NCBI GenBank assembly: GCA_944320815.1
Contig: CALUIZ010000004.1
Span: forward strand, 59,392 to 123,391
Reading direction: 5' to 3'
Source: an uncultured Phocaeicola sp.
GTDB taxonomy: Bacteria > Bacteroidota > Bacteroidia > Bacteroidales > Bacteroidaceae
Length of the DNA stretch: 64,000 nucleotides
Shown: positions 34,410 through 43,745 of the stretch, one piece after another
How positions within the stretch are numbered: the first letter of the stretch is position 1
Layout: each line of letters begins with the position of its first letter
Translations under genes and position numbers: made by a program
Notes under the pieces: generated by a model
The model's database searches: none
The model's input: the letters and a program-made list of their open reading frames with translations, nothing else
What the model was told of the DNA's origin: nothing

Positions 34410-36740
34410 TTATTTGTATAGGTTCGGGTTGTTTTTGCTGTTCAGATAATCCGGTGAATCTATCGGGAGTCTGTGCAGATTCTCAAGATAGAATTTGCTC
34501 ATCAGTTCATGTGCCCACGGCCCGTTGGTAAAGCTGCTGCTGTGGTTATACCCCAGCACATGCCCCAACTCATGAAACATGATTATACAGTCACTAAGCG
34601 AGTTATAGTGTTCGAGCCATCCTTTTTGGTAGAGCCCGAATACTCCAGGGCCTCCCAGACCAAATGCATATCCCGGCCATACCAGGCCTATGGCAATGCT
34701 GCGTTCCTGTTTCATTTGAGACAAGACGAGGTCTGCGGTTACTTTGTCTCCTGTTCCTCCGTTTCCATAAAGCAGATTTTCATTGGCCCTTATAAGCTCT
34801 TCATGTTCTTTCATGTCGGTGATGTAGCAGAGGTTCAGGAAGACGGCAACCGCTTCGCGGCAATGCACAGGCCGTATCCCCATCCAGTTGGTGGTGTGAC
34901 CGCCGTCCGGTTTGGTCGGGTCTCCTCCAAACAGGCTGAAGCTGATGTCCCATCCGTGTTTGATTTGCTGGAGTCTGCGCCAGTATTCACAGTAGGAAAC
35001 GGCACGAAGACTGAGCATGTCATCAGGAAAATAAGGATTCTGCCGGACCGTGACAGACTTCCCCGACGCGGTCCTGAATGTACAGTCTTTCGTCAGGAAA
35101 GGCAATTCCTTATAATAGTCAATGAAAGGTGCCACTTCTTCAAATCGTGCCAGCAGGAACTCTTCTTCCGACAAGCCGGGAATTTTTGCCCATATTTCCA
35201 CTTGCTCCAGTTTACGGGGAGAATAGAACCGAAGGTGCAGTTGTCCGTCCTCTACATTTGCTTGTAGGGGTTGGGCAGTGTTGAAACTTCTTACAGACTT
35301 GTCGCAATAGATGGAAGCCGGTTCATCGTCTTGCAGAATGCGCTGATTTTCCTGCGCATTCATTTCCTCTGCCGTGACATTTATCGCGTCATCCTTTTCT
35401 TCTTTCACGGCAGTCTGGCGTATGGTAATCCATTTCCGCAGGTTCCCGGCAATGAAGCAGATTGTGCCGCTGCGTTCCGCTGTGGCCGCTTCGGCTGTCA
35501 GAAGCACGTTGGTTGTGCCTTGGGGTGCCGAAGTGATGTCAGTTTCCAGCCACTCCGGACATTCTGCCAATGTCCACCCTGCAGGATGCGTGGCATCTAT
35601 CCGCAAGGTGGCATGTCCGCCTTCCAGCGGTATGGTGAGGTCGTTTGCACTGACTGAAAACGCTTCCTGTCCGAACTGGATGGCATCGAGCCGGTCTTCT
35701 TCCCAGCTTTGCACAGTGAGACTATGGTCTAGAAGCAGTTCGAAGGTGTAGTACATGCCGGCCTCAAACTTGCCGTTCCGGATCTGGTTCCCGGAAAAGG
35801 CCAATGTTTTGTATTGGGCATCTGTCGTCTCTACAGTGAACATAAACTCTACATCTTCGGTCGAGTTGGGCAATAAAGTTGCGTTGAGCGTAAATTCTCC
35901 TTGAGCCGGAACGGTGCAGTATGCAGCTCCGTTGTCCTTTACCTGTACCGAAAGTGTGCTATAGGCACCGCTTGTGTGCAGGTCTACACTGTCGTTAGCC
36001 ACATAATATGCACACGACGGCAGGAAATAGGATGTGTTTCCGTCCTTTTTTCGGGCACTGACACTGACGCGTTTCACTTGAACGGGGTTGGGTTGTCTGT
36101 TCAGTATCCGGAAGCGCATGAGGCTGGTCCGGTGAGTCAGAGTGAAGTCGGGCAGTTTTACATAGCCGTCTTCCTGAATCAGTCCGCTGCCTTCGTTTCT
36201 CACTATGTCCACTTTTCCCGAAGTCATCAGCATGTATTGGCTGAGGTGGCGGCTTGTGGTTCCTTCCTGGGTTTGGGTTGAGGGAAAATGGTATTCGTAA
36301 TATCCCCCCAGTTTGGGGTCGTCCCCCCGGCTGTGCGGTTGGGGGTAGAATGCATAATAGTCGTTGGCTTTGTTCAGCAGGTGGTCCATCAGATAGATGG
36401 TCATGTCAGAGGGGTCCGCTTCCGCCAAGTTATATTGGAATACAGCCGTCTTCTTTCCTTCCGATTCGGGTGAAGTTCCGAAATTAGCCGTAAACATGGC
36501 TCCGAAGCTGTTGTAATAGCTGTCGATTACGTAGATGGTGTCCAGAGAATTCCAGAAGAAACCTCCTTTACCGTCTATATAAGCGCGTGTCTGTTTCCCG
36601 TCTGCCGGCATGTTTCCCTTGAACTGTATGCCCACGACCGGTTTTTGGGGTGCCGGATGCATTTCTTTCAGTTCATCCTTGCATCCGGACACTCCAATGA
36701 TCAATAAAAACAGCCATATTATCTTTGGGGTTTTCTTCAT
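34410..36740 (-). CDS. fimbrillin/BACON lipoprotein with C-terminal metzincin protease domain
   Basis: 776 codons from the ATG at 36740 (MKKTPKIIWLFLLIIGVSGC), where the cysteine is a lipobox. The longer frame to 36848 runs through the peptide gene upstream and lacks a signal. The N-terminal half looks like a fimbrillin fold. Around residues 380-460 a BACON-type segment is visible (LRIDATHPAGWTLAECPEWL). Near residue 723 lies HELGHVLGYNH, the HExxHxxGxxH zinc motif of metzincins, with the last ligand His intact. The domain is predicted to face outside the cell. Target is unknown. It lies 10 bp after the 64-aa peptide gene and 5 bp before the interrupted gene. Confidence 0.82.
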   Translation of the reverse strand: MKKTPKIIWLFLLIIGVSGCKDELKEMHPAPQKPVVGIQFKGNMPADGKQTRAYIDGKGGFFWNSLDTIYVIDSYYNSFGAMFTANFGTSPESEGKKTAVFQYNLAEADPSDMTIYLMDHLLNKANDYYAFYPQPHSRGDDPKLGGYYEYHFPSTQTQEGTTSRHLSQYMLMTSGKVDIVRNEGSGLIQEDGYVKLPDFTLTHRTSLMRFRILNRQPNPVQVKRVSVSARKKDGNTSYFLPSCAYYVANDSVDLHTSGAYSTLSVQVKDNGAAYCTVPAQGEFTLNATLLPNSTEDVEFMFTVETTDAQYKTLAFSGNQIRNGKFEAGMYYTFELLLDHSLTVQSWEEDRLDAIQFGQEAFSVSANDLTIPLEGGHATLRIDATHPAGWTLAECPEWLETDITSAPQGTTNVLLTAEAATAERSGTICFIAGNLRKWITIRQTAVKEEKDDAINVTAEEMNAQENQRILQDDEPASIYCDKSVRSFNTAQPLQANVEDGQLHLRFYSPRKLEQVEIWAKIPGLSEEEFLLARFEEVAPFIDYYKELPFLTKDCTFRTASGKSVTVRQNPYFPDDMLSLRAVSYCEYWRRLQQIKHGWDISFSLFGGDPTKPDGGHTTNWMGIRPVHCREAVAVFLNLCYITDMKEHEELIRANENLLYGNGGTGDKVTADLVLSQMKQERSIAIGLVWPGYAFGLGGPGVFGLYQKGWLEHYNSLSDCIIMFHELGHVLGYNHSSSFTNGPWAHELMSKFYLENLHRLPIDSPDYLNSKNNPNLYK

Positions 36741-36750
36741 ATATGGATTT

Positions 36751-36945
36751 TTAGGGGGTGAATAAATCATCCTGCGTGTTCGACTGCGGCCAACTGCTTC
36801 GCATGCTTCCGCGTCCGTAATAGCCTCCGTTCTGGAAATCTTTTTCATCTAATGTGGAAGCGGCTATGACCTGAGCCACTTCCATTTCAATTATTTTCAC
36901 TTCAGGTCTGACATAGCTCTCTTTCTTTTCTTCTACTTTTTTCAT
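36751..36945 (-). CDS. 64-aa leader-like peptide preceding the metzincin gene
   Basis: A small protein with no signal peptide: a charged N-terminus (MKKVEEKKESYVRPEVKI), then IEMEVAQVIAAST, then a G/Y/R/S-rich C-terminal half (NGGYYGRGSMRSSWPQS). Short Bacteroidales proteins with a P-E/T-V-x-x-I/V-E motif followed by IAAS are familiar near fimbrillin genes, but I know of no established function. The stop lies 10 bp from the metzincin start, which suggests coupled translation. It might be a precursor cut by an export or protease system; this is speculation. Confidence 0.6.
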   Translation of the reverse strand: MKKVEEKKESYVRPEVKIIEMEVAQVIAASTLDEKDFQNGGYYGRGSMRSSWPQSNTQDDLFTP

Positions 36946-37110
36946 AATCAGTTCTGTTTAATGATACAATATGGATCTGTCCCGATAAGAGTTTATGGAG
37001 GCCGGAACATTCTTGTCCTCCACTTCTTGTCTCATTAACAAAACTTCTGGCCGGTTTGTTCAGACGAAGCGGATGTCTGACGTTTTTTAGGTGTCTGTGA
37101 AGGCCGAAAA

Positions 37111-37150
37111 AAAACGTCCCGTCATTTTCGGTGAAACGACGGGACGTTTT
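37111..37150 (-). terminator. intrinsic terminator ending the main PUL operon
   Basis: AAAACGTCCCGTC pairs perfectly with 37138-37150 and has a 14-base loop. On the minus strand the stem runs into eight T. It follows the stop of the 37226 gene. The stretch from here to 36946 should hold the promoter of the peptide/metzincin operon, but I see no clean consensus. Confidence 0.9.
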
Positions 37151-37225
37151 GGTCAGAACAACGGGATATTCTTTAAAAAGAACACGGTGTGTTTTTAGAA
37201 CTCTTTTGGAATGTACGGAGACTTG

Positions 37226-38752
37226 TCAGAACGCGAGGACTGGTCTGACCTTATGATTGTTGAACACCCGTGTGCCTTGTGGCTTTCCGGTGTTTACCAT
37301 TAGATGTGCACTGCCGGTACCTGCTTCTGTGCTTGACCAATAGCTGTCGGTCAGTTCCGTACCTCCGGCTGCGTTTATATAGATGTTCAGTTCATCTCTC
37401 AATTGTGTTCCTCCTGCCCAAATGCTTCCGTCGGCGTTGAACATCAGCGAAAGTTCCTTGATAGACGGTAGATACCATCCGCTGGCATTGCATTTCATGG
37501 GGTTGTTCCGGCGGTAAGCCATCGTTTCGTTTGCCGCCACCACAATATCCGCATCTTCTGCCAGACCATGAAGATTGTAGTAGTCCAATGCCATTGTGTT
37601 GTTGTATCCCACAATGTTGTTTGTGTTTGCGTCATCGCCGACAGTGTTGATGGAAAGATAAGAGGTGTTATCCCGCAGCCAGTCGTTGACCGTGACATTG
37701 GTTTCGGCACACCATTTTATGTTCTCCATCTCATCTAGTGCCACCACCAGTCCGTGTGTACAGTCGGGATGGTCTGTTTTTAATGTAAGGTCTGTTACAG
37801 CGGGATTTCCTACATAGAACACAACTCCGATACAATCTTCTTTCTGCCTGTCGGTAAGTGTGGCTTCCTTTGAAACCAGCGCGCCGCTTTTCAGGAAGTA
37901 GTCGCCTATAGCAAGCGTGTGGACAATGGATGTCTTGTCTGAAGTGATTTTCAGCCGTTTGTATTTCCCCGCATTGAAAGCGAGGTCGGCCTGTCCGTAA
38001 TCGAGCGATTCCGCATCCGTTTCAAATTCGGCATAAACCAGCGTGCTTTCCGAGGGAGGAACAATGCAGCGGTAAACGCCCGGACTGACCATGAGCGGCT
38101 TGACGGGCACATCGTTTATGGAAAATACAGGATCGGCTATCGGAGTGATGTAATACGGAGCGGCACTTTCCGACTCTTTGTACTCCAGATTGGGAAGTTC
38201 AATCTCCACCATCGACATGCGGTGGGTGAATTGGAAAGTCAGTTCCATATTGTCATTGGGGGCTGTGTTTTCCGCTGTCATCAGGTCATATTGCGTGTAT
38301 AGTTCATGTGTGCTCTGGTCTGTTTCCTTCTCCAGTCTGCCGGTAAAGGCACTCATGATGTCATCTACGCTTTGTGCGGTGGTCAGACTTCCGTCATAAG
38401 GATAATAGGCGAAATATTCCGTGTTTTCGAAATAATATACCCTTCCGTTCCATATTCCGTCGGCTTCAGAATAGGTGCACTTCACGTTGCAGCAGCTTGC
38501 TACGATCTTCCCTTCAGCGTTGACGGCAAACACGCCGATGGCATCGCCTTCCGTGAATTGTGTGGCATCGCCTTCATCGGAAGTCCGGCTGTCCGTGTCG
38601 GTGAACCCTTGGGCTGTAGCCTGTATGCTGAGCAGTCTGCCGCCGGCATTGATTTCCGTTTCCGGCATCCGGAATTCTTCTGCACATCCGCTTGCCAGAA
38701 AGATTACAAGCGAACAAATCAAAGTCTGTATGTAAATGTATGTCGTTTTCAT
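37226..38752 (-). CDS. fimbrillin-family lipoprotein with DUF1566-like C-terminus
   Basis: 508 residues with a lipoprotein signal (ICSLVIFLASGCAEEF). The N-terminal half is fimbrillin-like: GDAIGVFAVNAEGK, YYFENTEYFAYYPYDGSL and LTFQFTHRMSMVEIEL are typical of Mfa/fimbrillin proteins. The C-terminus (GWYLPSIKELSLMFN, SYWSSTEAG and the terminal VRPVLAF) looks like a DUF1566 or Fib_succ_major-type domain. In a PUL such lipoproteins often act as surface glycan-binding proteins. It is last in the SusC-led operon, 39 bp after the next fimbrillin gene. Confidence 0.82.
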   Translation of the reverse strand: MKTTYIYIQTLICSLVIFLASGCAEEFRMPETEINAGGRLLSIQATAQGFTDTDSRTSDEGDATQFTEGDAIGVFAVNAEGKIVASCCNVKCTYSEADGIWNGRVYYFENTEYFAYYPYDGSLTTAQSVDDIMSAFTGRLEKETDQSTHELYTQYDLMTAENTAPNDNMELTFQFTHRMSMVEIELPNLEYKESESAAPYYITPIADPVFSINDVPVKPLMVSPGVYRCIVPPSESTLVYAEFETDAESLDYGQADLAFNAGKYKRLKITSDKTSIVHTLAIGDYFLKSGALVSKEATLTDRQKEDCIGVVFYVGNPAVTDLTLKTDHPDCTHGLVVALDEMENIKWCAETNVTVNDWLRDNTSYLSINTVGDDANTNNIVGYNNTMALDYYNLHGLAEDADIVVAANETMAYRRNNPMKCNASGWYLPSIKELSLMFNADGSIWAGGTQLRDELNIYINAAGGTELTDSYWSSTEAGTGSAHLMVNTGKPQGTRVFNNHKVRPVLAF

Positions 38753-38791
38753 ATGTCTTGAGTTTTTAAAATTTTCAAATACTTTAGTTCT

Positions 38792-39640
38792 TTATCCTTT
38801 GGGTTGGGCTTCAATGACAGTCTCATCCTCGTATATCCATTTCATTCCGTCTCCTTCATCAGTGTGCCGGATGACTTTTACACCTTCCTTTTCAATGACA
38901 ATGTCCCATGTGTAGCGGTGTCCGGCACGAAGATAACCGTCGCGGAAACTTCCGGGAGTGTAGACGGTAGAGTATTTCGGACCTGCCAGTACACTGATGA
39001 ACTCCACTCCCTGCATATCCTGCGGTGATACCATTGCCTTGTAGGTGTTTTCCTCCTCCAGCGGAATAATTTCCGGGTTTCCTCCTTCCACGTCTTTCAG
39101 GTTGAGCAGGCGGATGCCTACATCAGAGAGTCCGAGATCCGCTTCCACCTGCAGCCGGACAAGAATGTTGGCCGTGCGGTGTGTGAGACTCAGTGGAGAG
39201 GCTCCGGGCGACATGCTCACCGTTTCTTGTTCCGCTATCAGGAAGTCACTTGCATGGTAGGCTTCGAGCGCGCTTTGGTCTGCCTTGACAATTACGGGCG
39301 GCATTTCCCCGTTCCCGTTTTCAGAGGCCGGATACCATGCGTCGATGGTGACGTCTTTGTTGTCTTCCCAGCGGAACGCTTCGTCTCCGGCAGAAAGAAG
39401 TCCCTTTTCCGCATCGGTCAGTACATATTCTTTGGTTGTTCCGTCAAGACGGACAATCACGCTCTCCCCGCCGTTCCAGACACTTCCGCTTTCCGTGGTA
39501 CCCCAGTTCTCGGCGGAAGCAGCGAATGTCATCGGGTATTGTCCGGCCGACGTGTCCGTGATTGTCATGCTTTCTTCGGGAGTGCAGGCATACAGGGCGG
39601 CCGCAATCCCGATGCCGCATAATAAAATTCGTGTCTTCAT
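38792..39640 (-). CDS. fimbrillin-like lipoprotein
   Basis: 282 residues with a lipobox cysteine at 19 (CGIGIAAALYACTPEE). The mature part has the fimbrillin layout: WNGGESVIVRLDGTTKEYVL, DVTIDAWYPASENGNG, LTHRTANILVRLQVE and RYTWDIVIEKEGV. It probably lies on the cell surface. In the PUL context it may be a SusE-position glycan-binding accessory protein rather than a true pilin. It starts 22 bp after the lyase gene. Confidence 0.8.
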   Translation of the reverse strand: MKTRILLCGIGIAAALYACTPEESMTITDTSAGQYPMTFAASAENWGTTESGSVWNGGESVIVRLDGTTKEYVLTDAEKGLLSAGDEAFRWEDNKDVTIDAWYPASENGNGEMPPVIVKADQSALEAYHASDFLIAEQETVSMSPGASPLSLTHRTANILVRLQVEADLGLSDVGIRLLNLKDVEGGNPEIIPLEEENTYKAMVSPQDMQGVEFISVLAGPKYSTVYTPGSFRDGYLRAGHRYTWDIVIEKEGVKVIRHTDEGDGMKWIYEDETVIEAQPKG

Positions 39641-39662
39641 GTCTCAAAAGTTTTTAATCGGG

Positions 39663-41603
39663 TCAGTAAATCTTTATATTATATTCTCCTTTTGTCTTTA
39701 GCGTCTTGTCCGTCAGCACGATGCGGCAGACGCTGTCTCCCCATACGCTCTGCAGTTTCGGATCGGTCAGCGGAATGAATTCTGCGGATGCTTCCATTGT
39801 GCCCGGATATTCCATTGTGACGGATTCTCCGTCCGAATCCACTTTTATTTTTCCGGGAACAGACAGATTCACATTTCCGCATGTCATGAAGTGAAGACTG
39901 TTGGGGGAGCACGCTTTTCTGAATGAAAACTGATCGCGGATAGTCAGTTTTTCTGTTTTCAGTTCATATGAGCGTATCCATTTTTTTACGGCGGCACTGT
40001 CCGGATAGGCAGAAGCGATGTCGAATGAAACAGTCGCCCGTTCCGGTCTGCATGTGGGGCTTGTCGCTTTGAACTCCGCCCCCTGATGTTGGGAAACACC
40101 GTTGATGAGAGGAAGGTTGTGATAATCGCTCTGCATCGTCCATATCGAATAGCGTTCCTTGCTGAATGTCTGCCGGGTGTATGTTCCCACTCCCACATCA
40201 ATCAGCACAGGCTTTCCGTGTATGTAGAGGGAGAATGTGCCCACATCGTTGTGGTTATGGCTTTCGTTGTTGTGCCCTCCCTTTGCCGCAAGGAACCATC
40301 CGGCGTGGTTGGTCAGGTAGCAGACTTGGGTTTCGGGATACCATGTGCACGCTTCCTTTTCGTGGCGGGGTTCCGTGTTCTCCAGTTCTTTCCTGCACAG
40401 GATGGCTTGCAGGGCACGGTACACGTCACCACGTTCCGGGACGATGGAGACACCCCTGTCTTCCGCAAGAAATGCCGCGAATTTCATCAATTCTTCACTT
40501 CCGGTCTCTTTCCCGTAACGGTAAATCAGGGGAGGGTTTCCCGCAAAGCGTGGGGAGGCATCCGCGAAATTCACTGCCCATCCGTTTCCCACGTAGGTGC
40601 GGCTGATATATTCGCCCATCCGGCGTACCATCGGGTCATTGAATATGGAAAGTCTTCCTCCGGTGGCATCATGGAGAAGCTGGAGATAGTCGAGCAGCTT
40701 TCCTGCCGCATGCCCCCAATAGGTTGAACCTTCTTCGCATGCACCGTCGGTACTGACAAAGTTGAGGAACTTGTCTACCGATTTCACGCTTTTCCAGACT
40801 GCTTCAGACAGCCTTTCAGGGTCATCCTCAAGCAGAAGGAAGCATTGCAGCATGTTGGCGTTGCACCAGGGGTTCCAGTTGTTGATGACATCGCCCGGTT
40901 TCCACTCTTTTGTCGCCATCCACCATTCGTCCTTTTTCATGTAAGCTTTCAGTGCACGTTCCTCCAGTACCTGACGGAGCCGTATGGAAATGACCGGGTT
41001 GATGTGGTCGAATTCTTTCCGAAAGAAATGGTATGTCCATGAAAGAAGCGATGCATAGTCGGCGGCGGCAATATCAATGAGCGGTGTCCGGTGGTCGGGC
41101 AGCACACATCTTGGTACCTGGTATTTCAGATGGGCGGATACGGCCCAGGTTGTCATTTCGCAACTGTAGAACACACCGTTGAGCAACTGATCGGTGAAAC
41201 GTCCTTTCCCTTCTGCCAGTTCCGCCATCATCAGTGTGCCGAGTGCAGTGCGGTTCTCGAAGTAGGGCCTTTCCATGACAGAAATGTCGCCGCTTCGTCC
41301 GTATTCCAGATAGTCTGTGGCACGGATAAGGTTCCATTTGTAGTCAAGCAGCTTTTCTCCCGCCATAACAAGCTGCCGTTTACCTTCTTCTCCTAAGAGA
41401 GAATCCCATGCGGCCCGGTCTTTATAATCAGGAAAAGAAACCCACGACTGGTCTGCGGCGAGCAGTCCGCGCAGATGTTCTCTGCTTTGGGCACATCTTT
41501 GCAGCAGGTCGCGTTCCGTGTAGGCTTGTGTTGTCTGTGCGACAGATGCGAGTAGCAGGCAGCAGACAAGACCGCGTAATAAAATGATGAGATGTCGGTT
41601 CAT
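39663..41603 (-). CDS. heparinase II/III-family polysaccharide lyase
   Basis: 646 residues with a signal peptide (CLLLASVAQTTQA). Residues 80-400 form the alpha-helical toroid (NNWNPWCNANMLQCFLLLED; GACEEGSTYWGHAAGKLLDY). The heparinase II/III beta-sheet domain begins around 425, with its conserved GGHNNESHNHNDVGTF at 442-457 supplying metal and catalytic histidines. Such enzymes cleave uronic-acid glycans by beta-elimination and leave a 4,5-unsaturated uronate, which a GH88 removes; a GH88 gene lies two genes upstream. The exact PL family and substrate cannot be assigned by eye. There is no lipobox, so it is periplasmic. Confidence 0.88.
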   Translation of the reverse strand: MNRHLIILLRGLVCCLLLASVAQTTQAYTERDLLQRCAQSREHLRGLLAADQSWVSFPDYKDRAAWDSLLGEEGKRQLVMAGEKLLDYKWNLIRATDYLEYGRSGDISVMERPYFENRTALGTLMMAELAEGKGRFTDQLLNGVFYSCEMTTWAVSAHLKYQVPRCVLPDHRTPLIDIAAADYASLLSWTYHFFRKEFDHINPVISIRLRQVLEERALKAYMKKDEWWMATKEWKPGDVINNWNPWCNANMLQCFLLLEDDPERLSEAVWKSVKSVDKFLNFVSTDGACEEGSTYWGHAAGKLLDYLQLLHDATGGRLSIFNDPMVRRMGEYISRTYVGNGWAVNFADASPRFAGNPPLIYRYGKETGSEELMKFAAFLAEDRGVSIVPERGDVYRALQAILCRKELENTEPRHEKEACTWYPETQVCYLTNHAGWFLAAKGGHNNESHNHNDVGTFSLYIHGKPVLIDVGVGTYTRQTFSKERYSIWTMQSDYHNLPLINGVSQHQGAEFKATSPTCRPERATVSFDIASAYPDSAAVKKWIRSYELKTEKLTIRDQFSFRKACSPNSLHFMTCGNVNLSVPGKIKVDSDGESVTMEYPGTMEASAEFIPLTDPKLQSVWGDSVCRIVLTDKTLKTKGEYNIKIY

Positions 41604-41617
41604 GGTATGTATGTCTT

Positions 41618-42496
41618 TTATTTCTGGGTTTGTCCTGTTTCTTTGTAGAAGCGCACGTAATCTACCTCCATGCGACAGGGGAATATATTGTCGTCAATTC
41701 CCCATTGTCCTCCCCAGCTTCCGCCTACCGCTACGTTCAGGATGAGGTAGAAGGGTTGGTCGAAGGGCCAGTGGGTGTAAGAGTCGCTTTCTTTCTTGAA
41801 AGAGAGTACAAGCTGGTCATCGAAAAGGAAGTCAATCTGAGTTTCGGTCCACACCATTGAATAAAGATGGAATTCAGTGTCGAGGGTTTCCGAACTGATG
41901 ACTGCTGTGCGTTCTGATTCCGGCACTTTCCCGTCTCGTGAGTCCTGGTTGTGGACGGTTGCATGGATCATGTTGTGGTTGAGGTCATCACCCCATACAT
42001 ATTCCATGATGTCAAGTTCTGCATATACACCATCGAAGCGGTTCTCGGTGGGACGGAGCCAGATAGCCGGCCATATTCCTTTCCCTCTCGGGATTCTGGC
42101 GGAAACGTCCATTCTGCCGTTTTGGAACGAAACTTTTCCTTTCGTGGTGACGGAGGCGGAAGAGTAGCCGAAGGTGTAGGTCTTCCCGTTTACCTCACGT
42201 TCATGCGGGTCGACGAACGCTTCCAATATCAGTTTCCCGTCTTCCACACGCGAGTAGGTTTCGTTCCGTACACGGTAATCCTGCTTTTCATTGTTTCGCA
42301 TATATCCGTCTTCATATACCCAGGACGTTTCGGATGGCAGACCTGTATAGTCGAACTCTTCGCTCCATACTAGTTCGTAGTTCCCGTAGCTTTCCGGTTC
42401 TTCCAGTGGCGGAGCCATTACGTTCTCTTCTTTCTCACATGCCGTGCATAAAGCAATGCAGGCAAACATTGCGGTTGTAAAAACAATTCTTTTCAT
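41618..42496 (-). CDS. GH16-family endo-glycanase, lipoprotein
   Basis: 292 residues with a lipoprotein signal (ATC-type box at residue 20). The catalytic GH16 motif ExDxxE is present as AELDIMEYVWG: nucleophile E160, D162 and acid/base E165. Supporting motifs are YELVWSEEFDYTGLP, GRMDVSARIPRGKGIWPAIW and the terminal MEVDYVRFY. It resembles the laminarinase/beta-glucanase branch, but GH16 also covers agarases, porphyranases and keratanase-like enzymes. As a surface lipoprotein it probably makes the first cut in the target glycan. It is 4 bp from the GH88 gene. Confidence 0.93.
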   Translation of the reverse strand: MKRIVFTTAMFACIALCTACEKEENVMAPPLEEPESYGNYELVWSEEFDYTGLPSETSWVYEDGYMRNNEKQDYRVRNETYSRVEDGKLILEAFVDPHEREVNGKTYTFGYSSASVTTKGKVSFQNGRMDVSARIPRGKGIWPAIWLRPTENRFDGVYAELDIMEYVWGDDLNHNMIHATVHNQDSRDGKVPESERTAVISSETLDTEFHLYSMVWTETQIDFLFDDQLVLSFKKESDSYTHWPFDQPFYLILNVAVGGSWGGQWGIDDNIFPCRMEVDYVRFYKETGQTQK

Positions 42497-42500
42497 ATCT

Positions 42501-43733
42501 TCAGTTTTTATATTTCTTGTATCTCAATAAAGCTTCCAGATAATAATAGTCAGCATATACTAGTGGTACGTCCACTTCTTCGTTGTTCGGAAGGTTTCCT
42601 ACACAATGCTTCAGGAGGAAATATCCGTTGGTGCCAGGCTGTGCCAGATAAGCGGGTGACGAAAGGGACTGCAGGATACGTTCGGCAGCCTTGAAGTATC
42701 TCTCTCCTTCGGGAGCATATGCAGACAGTTCCAGAAACGCTGATGCAGCTATGGCTGCAGCGGAAGCGTCGCGCGGAACGGACTTGAAACGTTGCGGGTC
42801 ATAATTCCAGTTCGGAATATAACCTTCTTCTCCTGCATTGAAGTCCCAGTATGGAATCCCGTCCGTCGGCAGGTTGGGATGCGAAAGCCAGAAGTCGGCT
42901 GCATGCATCGCCGTGCGGAGGTATTCTTTTCTCTTCGTTTCTCTGTATGCCATTGTGTATCCATAAATGGCATATGCCTGTCCTCTTGCCCAGACTGAAT
43001 TGTCGGCGAATCCCTGATAAGTCGCTTTGTGAAGGACTGTCCCGTCTTCCGGATTGTAGTTCACCACGTGATAGCAACCATAGTCCGTGCGGAACTGGTT
43101 GCGCAGCGTTGTTTCGGCATGGCTGTCCGCTATTGCGGCATATTGGGGATTGCCTGTTTCTTTCGAGACAAAATAGAGAAGCTCAAGATTCATCATGTTG
43201 TTGATGATGACCGGAAAGAGCCATTCGTCCTTTCCATTCCATGACTTCTTGTAGTTCCATGATTTGATGCATCCGGTCTTTTCGTCGAAACGTGAGGCCA
43301 GCGATTTCGCCGCTTCTATCAGTATGTTTCTATAGCGTGAGTCGCCTGTCAGCCTGTAGGCATTTCCGAAGCTGCAGTATATCAGAAAACCGATGTCGTG
43401 CTGCCCTGTCAGTTCTTTCAGCGGTTCCAGGGGTTCTGTCCATCGGATAGCCACCTGTTTCCAGCTTTCTTCCTTGTTGTATTCGTAAACATACCATAGG
43501 CATCCGGGAAAGAAGCCTTCTGTCCAGTCTGTCATTCGGGTAGTGTAGAGCTCCCCGTCCTTTATTGTTCTTGGAAATCGGTCGCAATTTGGGATTCTTT
43601 CTGACTGGCGGCTTAATTGCTGCTCCGCCAGCCGGAATCCGTTTTCTATCATTGGGCTTCTTTCGGACATTGCCGGACGACATCCGCAGGACAGACTTAT
43701 TACGAACGATAGTAAGATAATCTTTGTTTTCAT
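42501..43733 (-). CDS. GH88-family unsaturated glucuronyl hydrolase
   Basis: 410 residues with a signal peptide and possible lipobox (SLSCGC). GH88 landmarks are DWTEGFFPGCLWYVYE, TGQHDIGFLIYCSFGN with the catalytic-type Asp near 113, and FADNSVWARGQAYAIYGYT. The enzyme removes the unsaturated uronate left by polysaccharide lyases through vinyl-ether hydration. The segment usually written as IIDNMMN reads PVIINNMMNLELL here, an Asn (about 178) where the second catalytic Asp is expected. Other features are intact. Activity therefore needs checking against family alignments. Confidence 0.9.
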   Translation of the reverse strand: MKTKIILLSFVISLSCGCRPAMSERSPMIENGFRLAEQQLSRQSERIPNCDRFPRTIKDGELYTTRMTDWTEGFFPGCLWYVYEYNKEESWKQVAIRWTEPLEPLKELTGQHDIGFLIYCSFGNAYRLTGDSRYRNILIEAAKSLASRFDEKTGCIKSWNYKKSWNGKDEWLFPVIINNMMNLELLYFVSKETGNPQYAAIADSHAETTLRNQFRTDYGCYHVVNYNPEDGTVLHKATYQGFADNSVWARGQAYAIYGYTMAYRETKRKEYLRTAMHAADFWLSHPNLPTDGIPYWDFNAGEEGYIPNWNYDPQRFKSVPRDASAAAIAASAFLELSAYAPEGERYFKAAERILQSLSSPAYLAQPGTNGYFLLKHCVGNLPNNEEVDVPLVYADYYYLEALLRYKKYKN

Positions 43734-43745
43734 CGGTCCGTTGCT

